Positions 8,773-18,447 of a stretch of DNA of 64,000 nucleotides are shown here, piece after piece (position 1 is the first letter of the stretch; the number at the start of each line of letters is the position of its first letter). The DNA is from Lichenicola sp964236105 (GTDB lineage Bacteria > Pseudomonadota > Alphaproteobacteria > Acetobacterales > Acetobacteraceae). Under the pieces are notes generated by a model. That model saw only the letters and a list, made by a program, of their open reading frames with translations, was not told the DNA's origin and did not search any database. The stretch is from assembly GCA_964236105.1 (NCBI GenBank), contig CAXSBC010000003.1, positions 372,001-436,000 of the forward strand. Direction: 5' to 3'. Both the position numbers and the translations under genes were made by a program.

Positions 8773-10020
8773 ATGTTCGGGCCGTTCGAGCGGGCGGTCG
8801 CCGGCCGCTACCTGCGCGCGCGACGCGGCGAGCGCTTCGTGTCGGTGATCGCGATCTTCTCGCTGATCGGCATCGCCCTCGGCGTGGCGACGCTGATCAT
8901 CGTCATGTCGGTGATGAACGGCTTCAAGGCCGATCTGCTGTCGCGCATCCTCGGGCTGAACGGCGACCTGAGCATCTACGGCGCCGGCGCTGCGATCGAC
9001 GACTACGACGCGATCGTGCAGCGCATCCGCCAGCTGCCGCAGGTGACGGCGGCGACGCCGATCGTCGAAGGCCAGGTGCTGCTGAGTGCCGGCGCCTACA
9101 GCGCGGGCGGTCTGGTGCACGGCGTGACGCGGGACGATCTCGCCAGCCTGCACGAGCTCAGCGACAACATCCGCGCGGGCTCCCTCGCGGCGTTCGGCGG
9201 CGACGATGCGGTGGTGATCGGCGCCACGCTGGCGATGAAGGCGAACCTCACCGTCGGCTCGCCGCTGACGCTGGTGTCGCCGAACGGTGCCGCCACCGCG
9301 TTCGGCACCATTCCCAGGGTGCGCGCCTACCACGTGGTGGCGATCTTCGACGCCGGCGTGAACGACTACAACTCCAGCGTCGTGTTCCTGCCGATCCGGG
9401 CGGCCCAGGTGTATTTCCAGATGCCCGGCGCCGTGTCGCTGATCCAGGTGATGACGAGGCGTCCCGAGGACGTGCAGGAGGTCACCCCGCAGATCCGGCA
9501 GGCGCTGGCCGGCGACCGGCTGCGGGTGCTCGACTGGACGCAGAGCAACAACGCCTTCTTCGGCGCGGTGCAGGTCGAGCAGAACGTGATGTTCCTGATC
9601 CTGACGCTGATCATCATCGTCGCCGCGTTCAACGTGATCTCGTCGCTGATCATGATGGTCAAGGACAAGACGCGCGACATCGCGGTGATGCGCACGCTGG
9701 GCGCCACGCGCGGGGCGATCCTGCGCATCTTCCTGATGTGCGGCGCGTCGGTGGGCGTTACCGGAACGGCGGTCGGCACGCTGCTGGGCATCGTGTTCTG
9801 CCTGAACATCGAGCGCATCAAGGACGCGGTGCAGTCCATCACCGGCGCCAACCTGTTCAACCCCGAGGTCTATTATCTGGAGCATCTGCCGGCGAAGCTG
9901 GAATGGCCGGAGGTGATCCAGGTGATCGTGATGGCGCTGCTGCTGTCGCTGCTGGCCACGATCTATCCGAGCTGGCGCGCGGCGCGTACCGACCCGGTGG
10001 AGGCGCTGCGTCATGAGTGA
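8773..10020 (+). CDS. lolC: lipoprotein-releasing ABC transporter permease (LolC/LolE family)
   Basis: The product is the membrane subunit of the Lol machine, which extracts outer-membrane lipoproteins from the inner membrane and hands them to LolA. It has 415 residues with the four-helix MacB/LolC layout: one helix near residues 25-45 (FVSVIAIFSLIGIALGVATL), a large periplasmic domain, then three helices near 275-300, 320-345 and 380-405. The signature LGATRGAI-RIF follows the second helix. Only one permease gene is present, so a homodimer is likely, as in alphaproteobacteria with a hybrid LolF-type subunit. It overlaps lolD by eight bases. Confidence 0.92.
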   Translation: MFGPFERAVAGRYLRARRGERFVSVIAIFSLIGIALGVATLIIVMSVMNGFKADLLSRILGLNGDLSIYGAGAAIDDYDAIVQRIRQLPQVTAATPIVEGQVLLSAGAYSAGGLVHGVTRDDLASLHELSDNIRAGSLAAFGGDDAVVIGATLAMKANLTVGSPLTLVSPNGAATAFGTIPRVRAYHVVAIFDAGVNDYNSSVVFLPIRAAQVYFQMPGAVSLIQVMTRRPEDVQEVTPQIRQALAGDRLRVLDWTQSNNAFFGAVQVEQNVMFLILTLIIIVAAFNVISSLIMMVKDKTRDIAVMRTLGATRGAILRIFLMCGASVGVTGTAVGTLLGIVFCLNIERIKDAVQSITGANLFNPEVYYLEHLPAKLEWPEVIQVIVMALLLSLLATIYPSWRAARTDPVEALRHE

Positions 10021-10714
10021 GGCAGGTGCCGCGCATGACGCGCCGCTGGCGCTGCGGGGCCTCGGCCACAGCTACCAGAGCGGCGACGAGACGCTGCAGG
10101 TGCTGCGCGGTGCGGAGCTGTCGCTGCGGCCGGGCGAGATCGTGGCGCTGGTCGCACCGAGCGGCACCGGCAAATCCACGCTGCTGCATCTGGCGGGTCT
10201 GCTGGAGCGGCCGCAGGCAGGCTCGGTGGTGATCGGCGGCCGCGATGCCGGAACGCTGCCCGATGCGGAGCGCAGCGCGATCCGGCGCCATTCGATCGGC
10301 TTCGTCTACCAGTTCCACCATCTGCTGGCCGAATTCACCGCGCGCGAGAACGTGGTGCTGCCGCAGATGATCGGCGGCCTCTCCGCCCGTGCGGCCCGCC
10401 TGCGGGCGGACGAGCTGCTGGGGCGGTTCGGGCTCGCGCACCGGCTCGACCATCTGCCGGGCAAGCTGTCGGGCGGCGAGAAGCAGCGGGTGGCGATCGC
10501 GCGCGCGCTGGCGAACCGGCCGCGCGTGCTGCTGGCCGACGAGCCGACCGGCAACCTCGACGTGGCCACCGCGGCGTCGGTGTTCGACGAGCTGTTGCGG
10601 GTGGTGCGCGAGCAGGGACTGGCGGCGATGATCGCCACGCACAATGTCGAGCTGGCCGGACGGATGGACCGCATCGTCACCCTGCGCGAGGGTGTGATCG
10701 TGCCGCTCGGCTGA
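10013..10714 (+). CDS. lolD: lipoprotein-releasing ABC transporter ATPase
   Basis: This 233-residue ATPase drives the LolC/E permease on the cytoplasmic face. Walker A is APSGTGKST near residues 46-54, the Q-loop region is FVYQFHHLLAEFTARENV, the ABC signature is LSGGEKQRVAIARAL near residue 152 and Walker B is VLLADEPTGNLD. A switch histidine appears in ATHN near residue 206. The ATG at 10013 sits inside the last codons of the permease gene, so the two subunits are translationally coupled. Confidence 0.95.
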   Translation: MSEAGAAHDAPLALRGLGHSYQSGDETLQVLRGAELSLRPGEIVALVAPSGTGKSTLLHLAGLLERPQAGSVVIGGRDAGTLPDAERSAIRRHSIGFVYQFHHLLAEFTARENVVLPQMIGGLSARAARLRADELLGRFGLAHRLDHLPGKLSGGEKQRVAIARALANRPRVLLADEPTGNLDVATAASVFDELLRVVREQGLAAMIATHNVELAGRMDRIVTLREGVIVPLG

Positions 10715-10779
10715 TCCGCCGAACCCGGCACCCGGTCCCCGGTTATGGTCCGGAACCGGTTGGCTGGGTGGGACAGGGC

Positions 10780-11934
10780 ATGGCGACGACGAAACCGGCG
10801 CCCAGGCGCGCCAAGCCGCCGGCGCCCGCTCCGGTCGAGGCGGCGCTTGATCCGCGCGAGGCCGCACGGGCGGCGCATCTGCACTATGTCGACGGCAGCA
10901 GGCCCGGCTTCACCCGCAGCCACGGCCCGGATGGCGCGGTCTATCTCGACCCGAACGGCAAGCTGGTGACCGACGAGGCGGTGCTGGCACGGCTGAAGAA
11001 GCTGGCGATCCCGCCGGCCTACACCGACGTCTGGATCTGCAGCGATCCGAAAGGTCATCTGCAGGCGATCGGCCGCGACGCGCGGGGCCGCAAGCAGTAC
11101 CGCTATCATGCCGACTGGCGGCTGATCCGCGACGAGGCGAAATACGGCAAGATGCTGGTGTTCGGCGAGAAGCTGCCGGCGCTGCGCGCGCAGGTGCAGA
11201 AGGATCTGGCGCTGTCCGGCCTGCCGCGGCGCAAGATCATCGCAACCGTGGTCACGCTGCTCGAGAAGACCATGATGCGGATCGGCAACGACGAGTATGC
11301 CAAGACCAACAAGAGTTTCGGCCTGACCACGCTGCGCAACCGTCACGCCCAGGTGCAGGGCACCGGACTGGTGCTGGATTTTCGCGCCAAGCACGGCGTC
11401 CAGCAGCATATCGAGCTCAAGGACCGGCGCCTGGCCGGTATCATCGCCCGGCTGCAGGACCTGCGCGGCCAGGAGCTGTTCCAGTATGTCGACGATGACG
11501 GCGAGCAGCACGGCATCTCCTCGCACGACGTGAACGAGTATCTGCACGAGGTCACCGGCGAGGACATCACCGCCAAGGACTTCCGCACCTGGGCGGCGAC
11601 CAACCTGGCGGCACTGGCGCTGCAGGAGTTCGAGCAGTTCGACAGCGAGGCGAAGGCGAAGAAGAACGTGCTGCGGGCGATCGAGAAGGTCTCGAAGCTG
11701 CTTGGCAACACGCCGGCGATCTGCCGCAAATGCTACATCCATCCGCGCATCTTCGACGGCTATCTCGACGGCTCGCTGGCCGAGGCGCTGAAGCTGCGCG
11801 CCGAGGCGGCACTCGATCCGGACAACCGCGAGAAGGCCAGCCTCAGCGCCGAGGAGGTGGCGGTGGTGGCATTCCTGAGCCGGACGCTGGAGCATGTCGC
11901 AGAGCAGGGCGGGGTCTCGACCGCCAAGGGCTGA
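10780..11934 (+). CDS. DNA topoisomerase IB
   Basis: This 384-residue protein is a bacterial/poxvirus-type topoisomerase IB that relaxes supercoils through a 3'-phosphotyrosyl link. The N-terminal domain includes IPPAYTDVWIC and QAIGRDARGRKQYRYH near residues 80-110. The catalytic core includes GNDEYAKTNKSFGLTTLRNRH with the active arginine, then KDFRTWAATNLAA. The likely catalytic tyrosine is in the ICRKCYIHP stretch near residue 320. A lysine- and proline-rich leader is probably disordered. ATG 10780 is preceded by GGGACAGGG; a GTG at 10768 could add four residues. Such enzymes are common in alphaproteobacteria and often horizontally acquired. Confidence 0.9.
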   Translation: MATTKPAPRRAKPPAPAPVEAALDPREAARAAHLHYVDGSRPGFTRSHGPDGAVYLDPNGKLVTDEAVLARLKKLAIPPAYTDVWICSDPKGHLQAIGRDARGRKQYRYHADWRLIRDEAKYGKMLVFGEKLPALRAQVQKDLALSGLPRRKIIATVVTLLEKTMMRIGNDEYAKTNKSFGLTTLRNRHAQVQGTGLVLDFRAKHGVQQHIELKDRRLAGIIARLQDLRGQELFQYVDDDGEQHGISSHDVNEYLHEVTGEDITAKDFRTWAATNLAALALQEFEQFDSEAKAKKNVLRAIEKVSKLLGNTPAICRKCYIHPRIFDGYLDGSLAEALKLRAEAALDPDNREKASLSAEEVAVVAFLSRTLEHVAEQGGVSTAKG

Positions 11935-11948
11935 GCGCCGCGCAGGGG

Positions 11949-11975
11949 GCCGCGGCGGGCAGCCTCCGCCGCGGC
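11949..11975 (+). terminator. strong hairpin after topoisomerase IB, without U-run
   Basis: A perfect 10-bp stem GCCGCGGCGG/CCGCCGCGGC with a 7-base loop starts 14 bases after the topoisomerase stop codon. No run of T follows, so it is either a Rho-type transcript end or a 3' stabiliser. Confidence 0.35.
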
Positions 11976-12055
11976 GTGGCGCGCTCCGTGCCGCACGAGG
12001 GGGCGGTGCGACGATCCGGCCTGTGACAGGCGGGGCGGGGTGATATCATGGCGGC

Positions 12056-15000
12056 ATGCCGATCCCCGACTTCGTTCACCTCCGAGTCCATTCCGCCTAC
12101 TCCCTGAGCCAGGGGGCGATCCGGGTGGCCGAGATCGCCTCGCTCGCCCAGGCGGCCGGCATGCCGGCGGTGGCGATCGCCGATACCGGCAACCTGTTCG
12201 GGGCGCTGGAATTCTCGCAATACTGTGCTGCCAGGGGCGTGCAGCCGATCATCGGCTGCCAGGTGGCGCTCGGCGGCGAGACCGGCCGTGGCCAGGCGGA
12301 GCCGCTGGTCCTGCTGGCGCAGACGCAGCAAGGCCTCGCCAACCTGCAGAACCTGTCCTCGATCGGCTTCCTGGACAGCGATCCGGCGGATCCGTGCGTG
12401 ACGATCGAGACGCTGTGCGCGCATGCGGACGGGCTGATCCTGCTGACCGGCGGCACCCGCGGGCCGCTGGCGCGGATGCTGGCGGATGGGCAGCAGGACG
12501 AGGCGCGGCGGCTGCTGCAGACGCTGGCGCACGCCTTTCCGGGCCGCGTCGCGGTCGAGATCCAGCGGCACGGCCTGCCGGTGGAGAAGGCGATTGAGCC
12601 TGGCATGATCGCGCTCGCCGACGAGCTCGGCCTGCCGCTGGTGGCGACCAACGAGTGCTTCTTCCCCAATCCCGCCATGCACGAGGCGCACGACGCCCTG
12701 CTCTGCATCGCGCAAGGCCGCACGATGGCCGAGCGCGAGCGCTGGCGGGTGTCGCCGGAGCAGTGGTTCAAGCCGCCGGCGATGATGCGCGCCCTGTTCG
12801 CCGACCTGCCGGAGGCGTGCGACAACACGCTGGCGATCGCGCGTCGCTGCGCGATCATGGCCGAGACGCGAAAGCCCCTGCTGCCGATCTGCCCCAAGGT
12901 GCGCGAGGGCAGCAGCGAGGACCAGACGCTGCGCGCGATGGCCGAGGAAGGGCTGGAGCTGCGTCTGCAGACGATGGCGGCCGATGCCGGAACGGCCGCG
13001 CAGTATCGCGAGCGTCTGGCCTTCGAGCTCGACGTGATCGCGAAGATGGGCTTTCCGGGCTACTTCATGATCGTCGCCGACTTCATCCAGTGGGCCAAGG
13101 CGCAGGACATCCCGGTGGGTCCGGGCCGCGGCTCGGGCGCCGGCTCGCTGGCGGCGTGGGCGCTGACCATCACCGACATCGATCCGATCCCGTTCAACCT
13201 GCTGTTCGAGCGGTTCCTGAACCCGGACCGCGTGTCGATGCCCGACTTCGACATCGATTTCTGCCAGGACCGGCGCGACGAGGTGATCGCCTATGTGCGT
13301 CGCGAGTATGGCGCCGACCGGGTGGCGCAGATCATCACCTTCGGTAAGCTGCAGGCGCGTGCGGCGGTACGCGACGTCGGCCGGGTGCTCGGCCTGCCGT
13401 TCTTCGTGGTCAACAAGGTCTGCGAGCTGATCCCGAACAATCCGGCCAAGCCGGTGACGCTGCGCCAGGCGATCGACGGCGAGAAGCGCCTGCAGGACAT
13501 GCGTTCCGGCGACGAGGCCGTGCGGCGCCTGATGGAGATCGCGCTGCAGCTGGAGGGGCTGTATCGCCATGCCAGCACCCATGCGGCCGGCGTGGTGATC
13601 GGCGACCGCAGGCTTGCCGAGCTGGTGCCGCTCTACCGCGACCCCAAGAGCGACATGCTGGTCACCCAGTACAACATGAAGTTCGTCGAGCAGGCCGGAC
13701 TGGTGAAGTTCGACTTTCTCGGCCTGACGACGCTGACGATCCTGCAGCGCGGCGTGCAGATGCTGGCGAAGCTGGGCGTCGTGGTCGATCTGGCGACGCT
13801 GAGGCTGGACGATGCCGCCACCTACGAGATGCTGGCGCGCGGCGACACCGCCGGCGTGTTCCAGTTCGAAGGTGCTGGCATGCGCGACGTGCTGCGGCAG
13901 ATGCGCCCGACGCGGCTGGAGGACCTGATCGCGGCGGTGGCGCTGTATCGCCCCGGCCCGATGGCCAACATCCCCGACTACTGCCGGCGCAAGCACGGCG
14001 AGACGTGGGACGCGCCGCACGAGGAGCTGCGCGAGATCCTGAGCGAGACCTACGGCATCATGGTCTATCAGGAGCAGGTCATGCAGATCGCCCAGAAGAT
14101 GGCGGGCTACAGCCTGGGGGCTGCCGACCTGCTGCGCCGTGCGATGGGCAAGAAGATCCGCGCCGAGATGGACACGCAGCGCGAGATCTTCACCGAAGGC
14201 GCGGTCGGGCGCGGCATCGACCGCGACAAGGCGGTCGAGGTGTTCGAGCTGATGGCGAAGTTCGCCGATTACGGCTTCAACAAGTCGCACGCTGCCGCCT
14301 ACGCGCTGGTGTCGTATCAGACGGCGTGGATGAAGGCGAACCATCCGGTGGCGTTCCTGGCCGCCTGCCTGTCGCTGGCGCGCGAGAAGACCGACAAGCT
14401 GGCGGCGCTGCGCCAGGAGGCGGGGCGTCTCGGCGTGACGGTGCTGCCGCCCGACATCAACCGGTCGGGTGCGGACTTCTCGGTCGAGGTGGCGGAAGAT
14501 GGCGGGCAGTCGATCCGCTATGCGCTGGCGGCGGTGAAGAAGGTGGGGTTCGCGGCGATGCAGGCGGTCGAGGTGGCGCGCGGCGCCGCGCCGTTCGTCG
14601 ATCTCGCCGACTTCGCCCAGCGCGTCGACCCGAAGCAGCTCAACAAGATGCAGCTCGAGAACCTGGCCAAGGCCGGAGCCTTCGACACGCTGGACGGCAA
14701 CCGCGCGCGCGTGTTCGGCGCTGCCGAGACGATGCTGCGGCGTGCCCAGGCGCAGGCGGAGGAGGCGGCGAGCGGCCAGATCGGCCTGTTCGGCGGCGCG
14801 CGCGCCAAGGAGACGCTGCGGCTGCCCGCCGTCGCCGACTGGCCCGGCATCGAGCGGCTCGGGCTGGAGGCCGATGCGATCGGCTTCCATCTGACCGGCC
14901 ACCCGCTCGACGCCTATGCGCCGTTGCTGCGTCGGCTGGGTGCGGTGAAGGCCAGCGCGCTGGAGACGGCCGGGCAGGCCGGGATCGGGCGGGTGAAGAT

Positions 15001-15469
15001 CGCCGGCTGCATCATCGACCGCAAGGAGCGCCCGACCCGCAGCGGCTCCAAGATGGCCTGGGTACGGCTGTCGGACGCGTCCGGCGCCTGCGAGGTGACG
15101 TTCTTCTCCGAGGTGCTGTCGCGCACCCGGGACGTGCTGGTGGCGGGTCAGGCGGTGCTGGTGACGGCGGACCTGCGCATGGAAGGCGAGATGCTGCGGG
15201 TGACGGCGCAGGACGCGGTGTCGCTCGACAAGGCGGCCGCCGAGGACCGGGGCGAGATGCGCATCTGGATCGATCGGCCGGCGGCGATCGAGGCGATTCG
15301 CGGCCTGCTGAGCCGGGAGCGGGGCGGCCGTGGGAGGGTGGTGCTGCTGCCGTGCCTGGACGAGACCCAGGATGTCGAGGTGGCGCTGCCGGAGGCCTAC
15401 ATGGTCACGCCGAGGCTGGCCCAGCAGCTCAAGCTGGTGGCAGGCGTGGCGCGGGTCGAGGAACGGTAG
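12056..15469 (+). CDS. dnaE: DNA polymerase III alpha subunit
   Basis: This 1137-residue protein is the replicative polymerase catalytic subunit. It begins with the PHP domain (FVHLRVHSAYSLSQGAI). The polymerase core has GPGRGSGAGSLAAWAL near residue 360 and the catalytic aspartates in MPDFDIDFCQDRR near 400. The finger and thumb regions follow, including NKSHAAAYALVSYQTAW near 745. A helix-hairpin-helix region lies near 820-870 and the C-terminal OB-fold near 975-1060. The length fits DnaE1 and not the error-prone DnaE2, and no imuA/imuB neighbours are present. The ATG at 12056 has a weak ribosome-binding site. The last 41 bases overlap, on the other strand, the acyltransferase pseudogene. 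Confidence 0.95.
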   Translation: MPIPDFVHLRVHSAYSLSQGAIRVAEIASLAQAAGMPAVAIADTGNLFGALEFSQYCAARGVQPIIGCQVALGGETGRGQAEPLVLLAQTQQGLANLQNLSSIGFLDSDPADPCVTIETLCAHADGLILLTGGTRGPLARMLADGQQDEARRLLQTLAHAFPGRVAVEIQRHGLPVEKAIEPGMIALADELGLPLVATNECFFPNPAMHEAHDALLCIAQGRTMAERERWRVSPEQWFKPPAMMRALFADLPEACDNTLAIARRCAIMAETRKPLLPICPKVREGSSEDQTLRAMAEEGLELRLQTMAADAGTAAQYRERLAFELDVIAKMGFPGYFMIVADFIQWAKAQDIPVGPGRGSGAGSLAAWALTITDIDPIPFNLLFERFLNPDRVSMPDFDIDFCQDRRDEVIAYVRREYGADRVAQIITFGKLQARAAVRDVGRVLGLPFFVVNKVCELIPNNPAKPVTLRQAIDGEKRLQDMRSGDEAVRRLMEIALQLEGLYRHASTHAAGVVIGDRRLAELVPLYRDPKSDMLVTQYNMKFVEQAGLVKFDFLGLTTLTILQRGVQMLAKLGVVVDLATLRLDDAATYEMLARGDTAGVFQFEGAGMRDVLRQMRPTRLEDLIAAVALYRPGPMANIPDYCRRKHGETWDAPHEELREILSETYGIMVYQEQVMQIAQKMAGYSLGAADLLRRAMGKKIRAEMDTQREIFTEGAVGRGIDRDKAVEVFELMAKFADYGFNKSHAAAYALVSYQTAWMKANHPVAFLAACLSLAREKTDKLAALRQEAGRLGVTVLPPDINRSGADFSVEVAEDGGQSIRYALAAVKKVGFAAMQAVEVARGAAPFVDLADFAQRVDPKQLNKMQLENLAKAGAFDTLDGNRARVFGAAETMLRRAQAQAEEAASGQIGLFGGARAKETLRLPAVADWPGIERLGLEADAIGFHLTGHPLDAYAPLLRRLGAVKASALETAGQAGIGRVKIAGCIIDRKERPTRSGSKMAWVRLSDASGACEVTFFSEVLSRTRDVLVAGQAVLVTADLRMEGEMLRVTAQDAVSLDKAAAEDRGEMRIWIDRPAAIEAIRGLLSRERGGRGRVVLLPCLDETQDVEVALPEAYMVTPRLAQQLKLVAGVARVEER

Positions 15470-16614
15470 CGGCTGCGGCCAGTTCGTCCGGCCGGGCCGT
15501 GCGGCCGGCATCACGGCTCAGCCGGCGGATGGCCCGGTTGGCCGGTTCCGCGACCAGGCGGGCGACCAGCGCGGCCAGGGTCGCGGACAGCAGCAGGTAG
15601 AGCAGCAGCCAGACCGGCTTGACGCCGGGCGTCGCCTGGGCCGGCGGCAGGGCGATGCGCAGCGCGGCCAGGGCCACGAGGTGGAACAGATAGAGCTCGT
15701 AGCTGTGCCGGCCGAGCCAGCGCAGGCCGCGCGAACCGGGAGGCCGGTGCGACGTCGGCGGCGCCTTTTCGGCGCCGAGCAGCAGGACCGCTGCGCCGAG
15801 CGAGATCAGGCTGGCGCCCCACACGTTGGTGTCGGCGATCGGACGCCACAGATAGAGCGACGCCATCAGCAGGGCTGCGATCCGCTGCAGCCATGGGCCG
15901 GGGCGGCTGACCAGACCACGCGCCGAGAGCAGGGCGGCGAGGCAGCCGAGGGCGATGGCATCGAAGCATGCGGGATAGGCATAAAGGAAATACGCCTCGT
16001 CGCTCTGGTGGGCGGCGCGGTAGAGCGGGCCGGCGACGACCACCAGAACCCAGAAGGCGGCGAGCAACGTGGTTCGCGGTAGCGCCCGGCAGAGCATCGG
16101 AAAGGCGAGGTAGAACACCTCCTCCACCGACAGCGACCAGAGCACGCCGAGGCAGTAGTTGAACCAGCCGGCCTGCGCCATCAGCAGGTTCATCGAGAAG
16201 GTCAGCGCGGCGAGGTCGGCACGGGCGAAGGAGACCGGCGGGCCGGATTCGGGCTGGTTGCCGAAGATCGGGATGCCGGACAGGCCCAGCCCGTTCACGA
16301 CCGCCCAGCAGCAGAAGCAGGCAGGGCAGGATGCGGGCGACGCGGCGCAGGTAGAAGCCGGCTGGCGAGATCCGGGCGAACGAGCCCCACCGCCGGAGCG
16401 CATTCGAGGTGATCAGGAACCCGGAGATGGTGAAGAACATGGTCACGGCGTAGTTGCCGTTGCGGCAGATGGCGTGAGTCAGTGTCGGGCTCAGCATGTC
16501 GCCCAGGGGCGACCGGGCCAGCGCATAGGCGATGTCGAAGTGGTGCAGCAGCACCAGCAGGATCGCCACGCCGCGCAGGACGTCGATGCGCGCGTTCCTG
16601 ATCCCGACACTCAT
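15429..16614 (-). pseudogene. acyltransferase family 3 (OafA-type) membrane protein, frameshifted
   Basis: Two frames together make one acyltransferase-3 protein of about 394 residues, which would O-acylate a sugar on a cell-surface glycan. The first part, from ATG 16614, reads RIDVLRGVAILLVLLHHFDI, MFFTISGFLITSNALRR and FYLRRVARILPCLLLLL. The second part, in another frame, reads LGVLWSLSVEEVFYLAFPM, further helices and GRHSYELYLFHL. The frame change sits at the GGG run (CCC on the plus strand, 16304-16306); removing one base rejoins the halves exactly where the family expects helix 3. The total span is a multiple of three plus one. Either the gene is broken or one base is an assembly error. 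Its 3' end overlaps dnaE by 41 bases in antisense. Confidence 0.85.
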
Positions 16615-16751
16615 GCAACGATCCCGCTTTGGGTTGCGGATGGCAGGGAGCGGCCGGGTTGTCCAGGCTTCGCTCGGTATCGGCGGTCGGTCATGCCCGT
16701 CCCGGGCCGGCGGCCGCATCCGCGCTCGGCGACGGGCGCGGGAGGCAGGCC

Positions 16752-17248
16752 TCAGCCGCGCAGGAAGGCCATGCCGCCCGTCAGCGGCGAGACCGGCAGC
16801 GGGGATGCGACAACCCGGATCTGCAGATGCACCGAGGTCTGCAAGCCGAAGATGAAGTCCGCGGCGAGTTCGCTTTCCGCGGCCCGCAACCGTCCTCTTC
16901 ATCCTCGGTGAGCGGGCGCTCGACCTCGGCCAGCAGCAGGATACTGCGCTGCCGGGCGTCGAACTGGAACGAGCAGGCCCGCAGCGGCTCGGGCGTCTGG
17001 CCCGTCAGGGCACGGGTCGCCGAGGCCTGGATCCAGCTGGTGGCGTTCCTCGACCCGTCCCCGCCCGCAGTCTCCGCACCGACCGGACGGGCCGGGATGA
17101 TATGCGCACCAAGCCGGCCGTAATGGATCAGACCGCGCGTCGTTGGTGTCAGGGTGCCGGTCTCCGCATCCAGATAGAGGCCGACGATCTCGTCCTTGGT
17201 GTCGAAATGCTCGGCAAATCCCACCTCACCGCGCTGTGCCGTGCGCAT
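16752..17248 (-). pseudogene. conserved-looking hypothetical protein, frameshifted
   Basis: From ATG 17248, preceded by AGGA, the frame reads a plausible soluble protein: GEVGFAEHFDTKDEIVGLYL, then GLIHYGRLGAHIIPARP, FQFDARQRSILLLAEVERPL and TEDEEDG. After about position 16890 this frame turns into arginine- and cysteine-rich shadow. The neighbouring frame continues well with LRAAESELAADFIFGLQTSV and ends PLTGGMAFLRG at a TGA at 16752-16754. One missing base near 16885-16895 would join them into about 165 residues. I do not recognise the family and assign no function. A start at 17287 is also possible. Confidence 0.5.
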
Positions 17249-17523
17249 CGTCCTGCTGCTCCTGGGTCGCGTTGCCGACTGCGCCATCCTGTTCTTCTTT
17301 GGTGAAGATAAGGTTGACCGGCCTCTCGATGATCCCGGTCGCTGCGGCCGAACCATGCCCCCGGGGCCGGGAAGCGCTCGGCCGCTTGCTTTCCGGCCGA
17401 GCCCGGAGCATATGCGCGACGTCGGCGTCTGCCGATAATTCGCACGCGGAGCTGATCTCTGGTGTCCGGCAACGGACGGAGCGTCCGCGGAGGTTCAACC
17501 AGTAGACCGAAAGGAGCACGCCG

Positions 17524-18327
17524 ATGGCGATGCCCGATTTCACCTTGCGCCAGCTGCTCGAAGCCGGCGTGCATTTCGGCCACCATACCCGCCGCTGGAA
17601 CCCGCGCATGGAGCCGTTCCTGTTCGGCGTGCGCAACCAGGTCCACATCATCGACCTGCAGCAGACCGTGCCGATGCTGGATCGTGCGCTCAAGGCGGTG
17701 CGCGACACGGTGGCAGGCGGCGGACGCGTGCTGTTCGTCGGCACCAAGCGTGCGGCCGCCGAGCATGTGGCGGAGGCGGCGGCCCGCTGCGGCCAGTACT
17801 ACGTCAACCATCGCTGGCTCGGCGGCATGCTGACCAACTGGAAGACCATCACCGGCTCGATCAAGCGCCTGCGCCAGATCGAGGAGATGCTGTCCGGCGA
17901 CACCCAGGGCCTGACCAAGAAGGAGATCCTGGAGATCACCCGCGACCAGGAGAAGCTGGAGCGGTCGCTCGGCGGCATCAAGGAGATGGGCGGCCTGCCG
18001 GACATCCTGTTCATCATCGACACCAACAAGGAGAAGCTGGCCGTCGAGGAGGCCACCAAGCTCGGCATCCCGGTGATCGCGGTGCTCGACAGCAACTCCG
18101 ATCCGGTCGGCGTGACCTATCCGATCCCGGGCAACGACGACGCCATCCGTGCCATCACGCTCTATTGCGACCTGATCTCGTCGGCGGTGCTGGACGGCAT
18201 CTCGGCCGAACTCGGCGCGTCGGGTCAGGATTACGGCGCGGCGGAGGAGTTGCCGGTGGAGCTGGTCGCGGAGCTGTCGGCGTCCGAGCCGGCCCCGGAA
18301 GCGGCCCCGGAAGCGGTCGCGGAGTAG
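17524..18327 (+). CDS. rpsB: 30S ribosomal protein S2
   Basis: This 267-residue S2 protein binds the head of the small ribosomal subunit. It has the conserved start LLEAGVHFGHHTRRWNPRM, the middle FVGTKRAAAEHV and YVNHRWLGGMLTNWKTI, and the GIPVIAVLDSNSDPVGVTYP block near residue 180. The C-terminus is extended by an alanine- and glutamate-rich tail, as in many alphaproteobacteria. ATG 17524 is preceded by AAGGAG at good spacing. A short hairpin (CGGACG/CGTCCG) lies about 40 bases upstream in the leader and could be where S2 autoregulates, which is inference. tsf follows in the usual operon order. Confidence 0.97.
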   Translation: MAMPDFTLRQLLEAGVHFGHHTRRWNPRMEPFLFGVRNQVHIIDLQQTVPMLDRALKAVRDTVAGGGRVLFVGTKRAAAEHVAEAAARCGQYYVNHRWLGGMLTNWKTITGSIKRLRQIEEMLSGDTQGLTKKEILEITRDQEKLERSLGGIKEMGGLPDILFIIDTNKEKLAVEEATKLGIPVIAVLDSNSDPVGVTYPIPGNDDAIRAITLYCDLISSAVLDGISAELGASGQDYGAAEELPVELVAELSASEPAPEAAPEAVAE

Positions 18328-18447
18328 CGAGCACGTCGCCGCGCGGGGAGGCGATCCCCGGGCGGCGGCGTCCCGACGAGCTGGACGAACAGGGGTGCGC
18401 CCCGCCTCCGGGCGGACGGCGCCGCACCGACTGAGGGAGTGAGCAAG

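Noticed and set aside
11843..15514. 1223-codon minus-strand open frame opposite dnaE
   Set aside because: It has shadow composition with no domain, and dnaE on the plus strand is complete and conserved.
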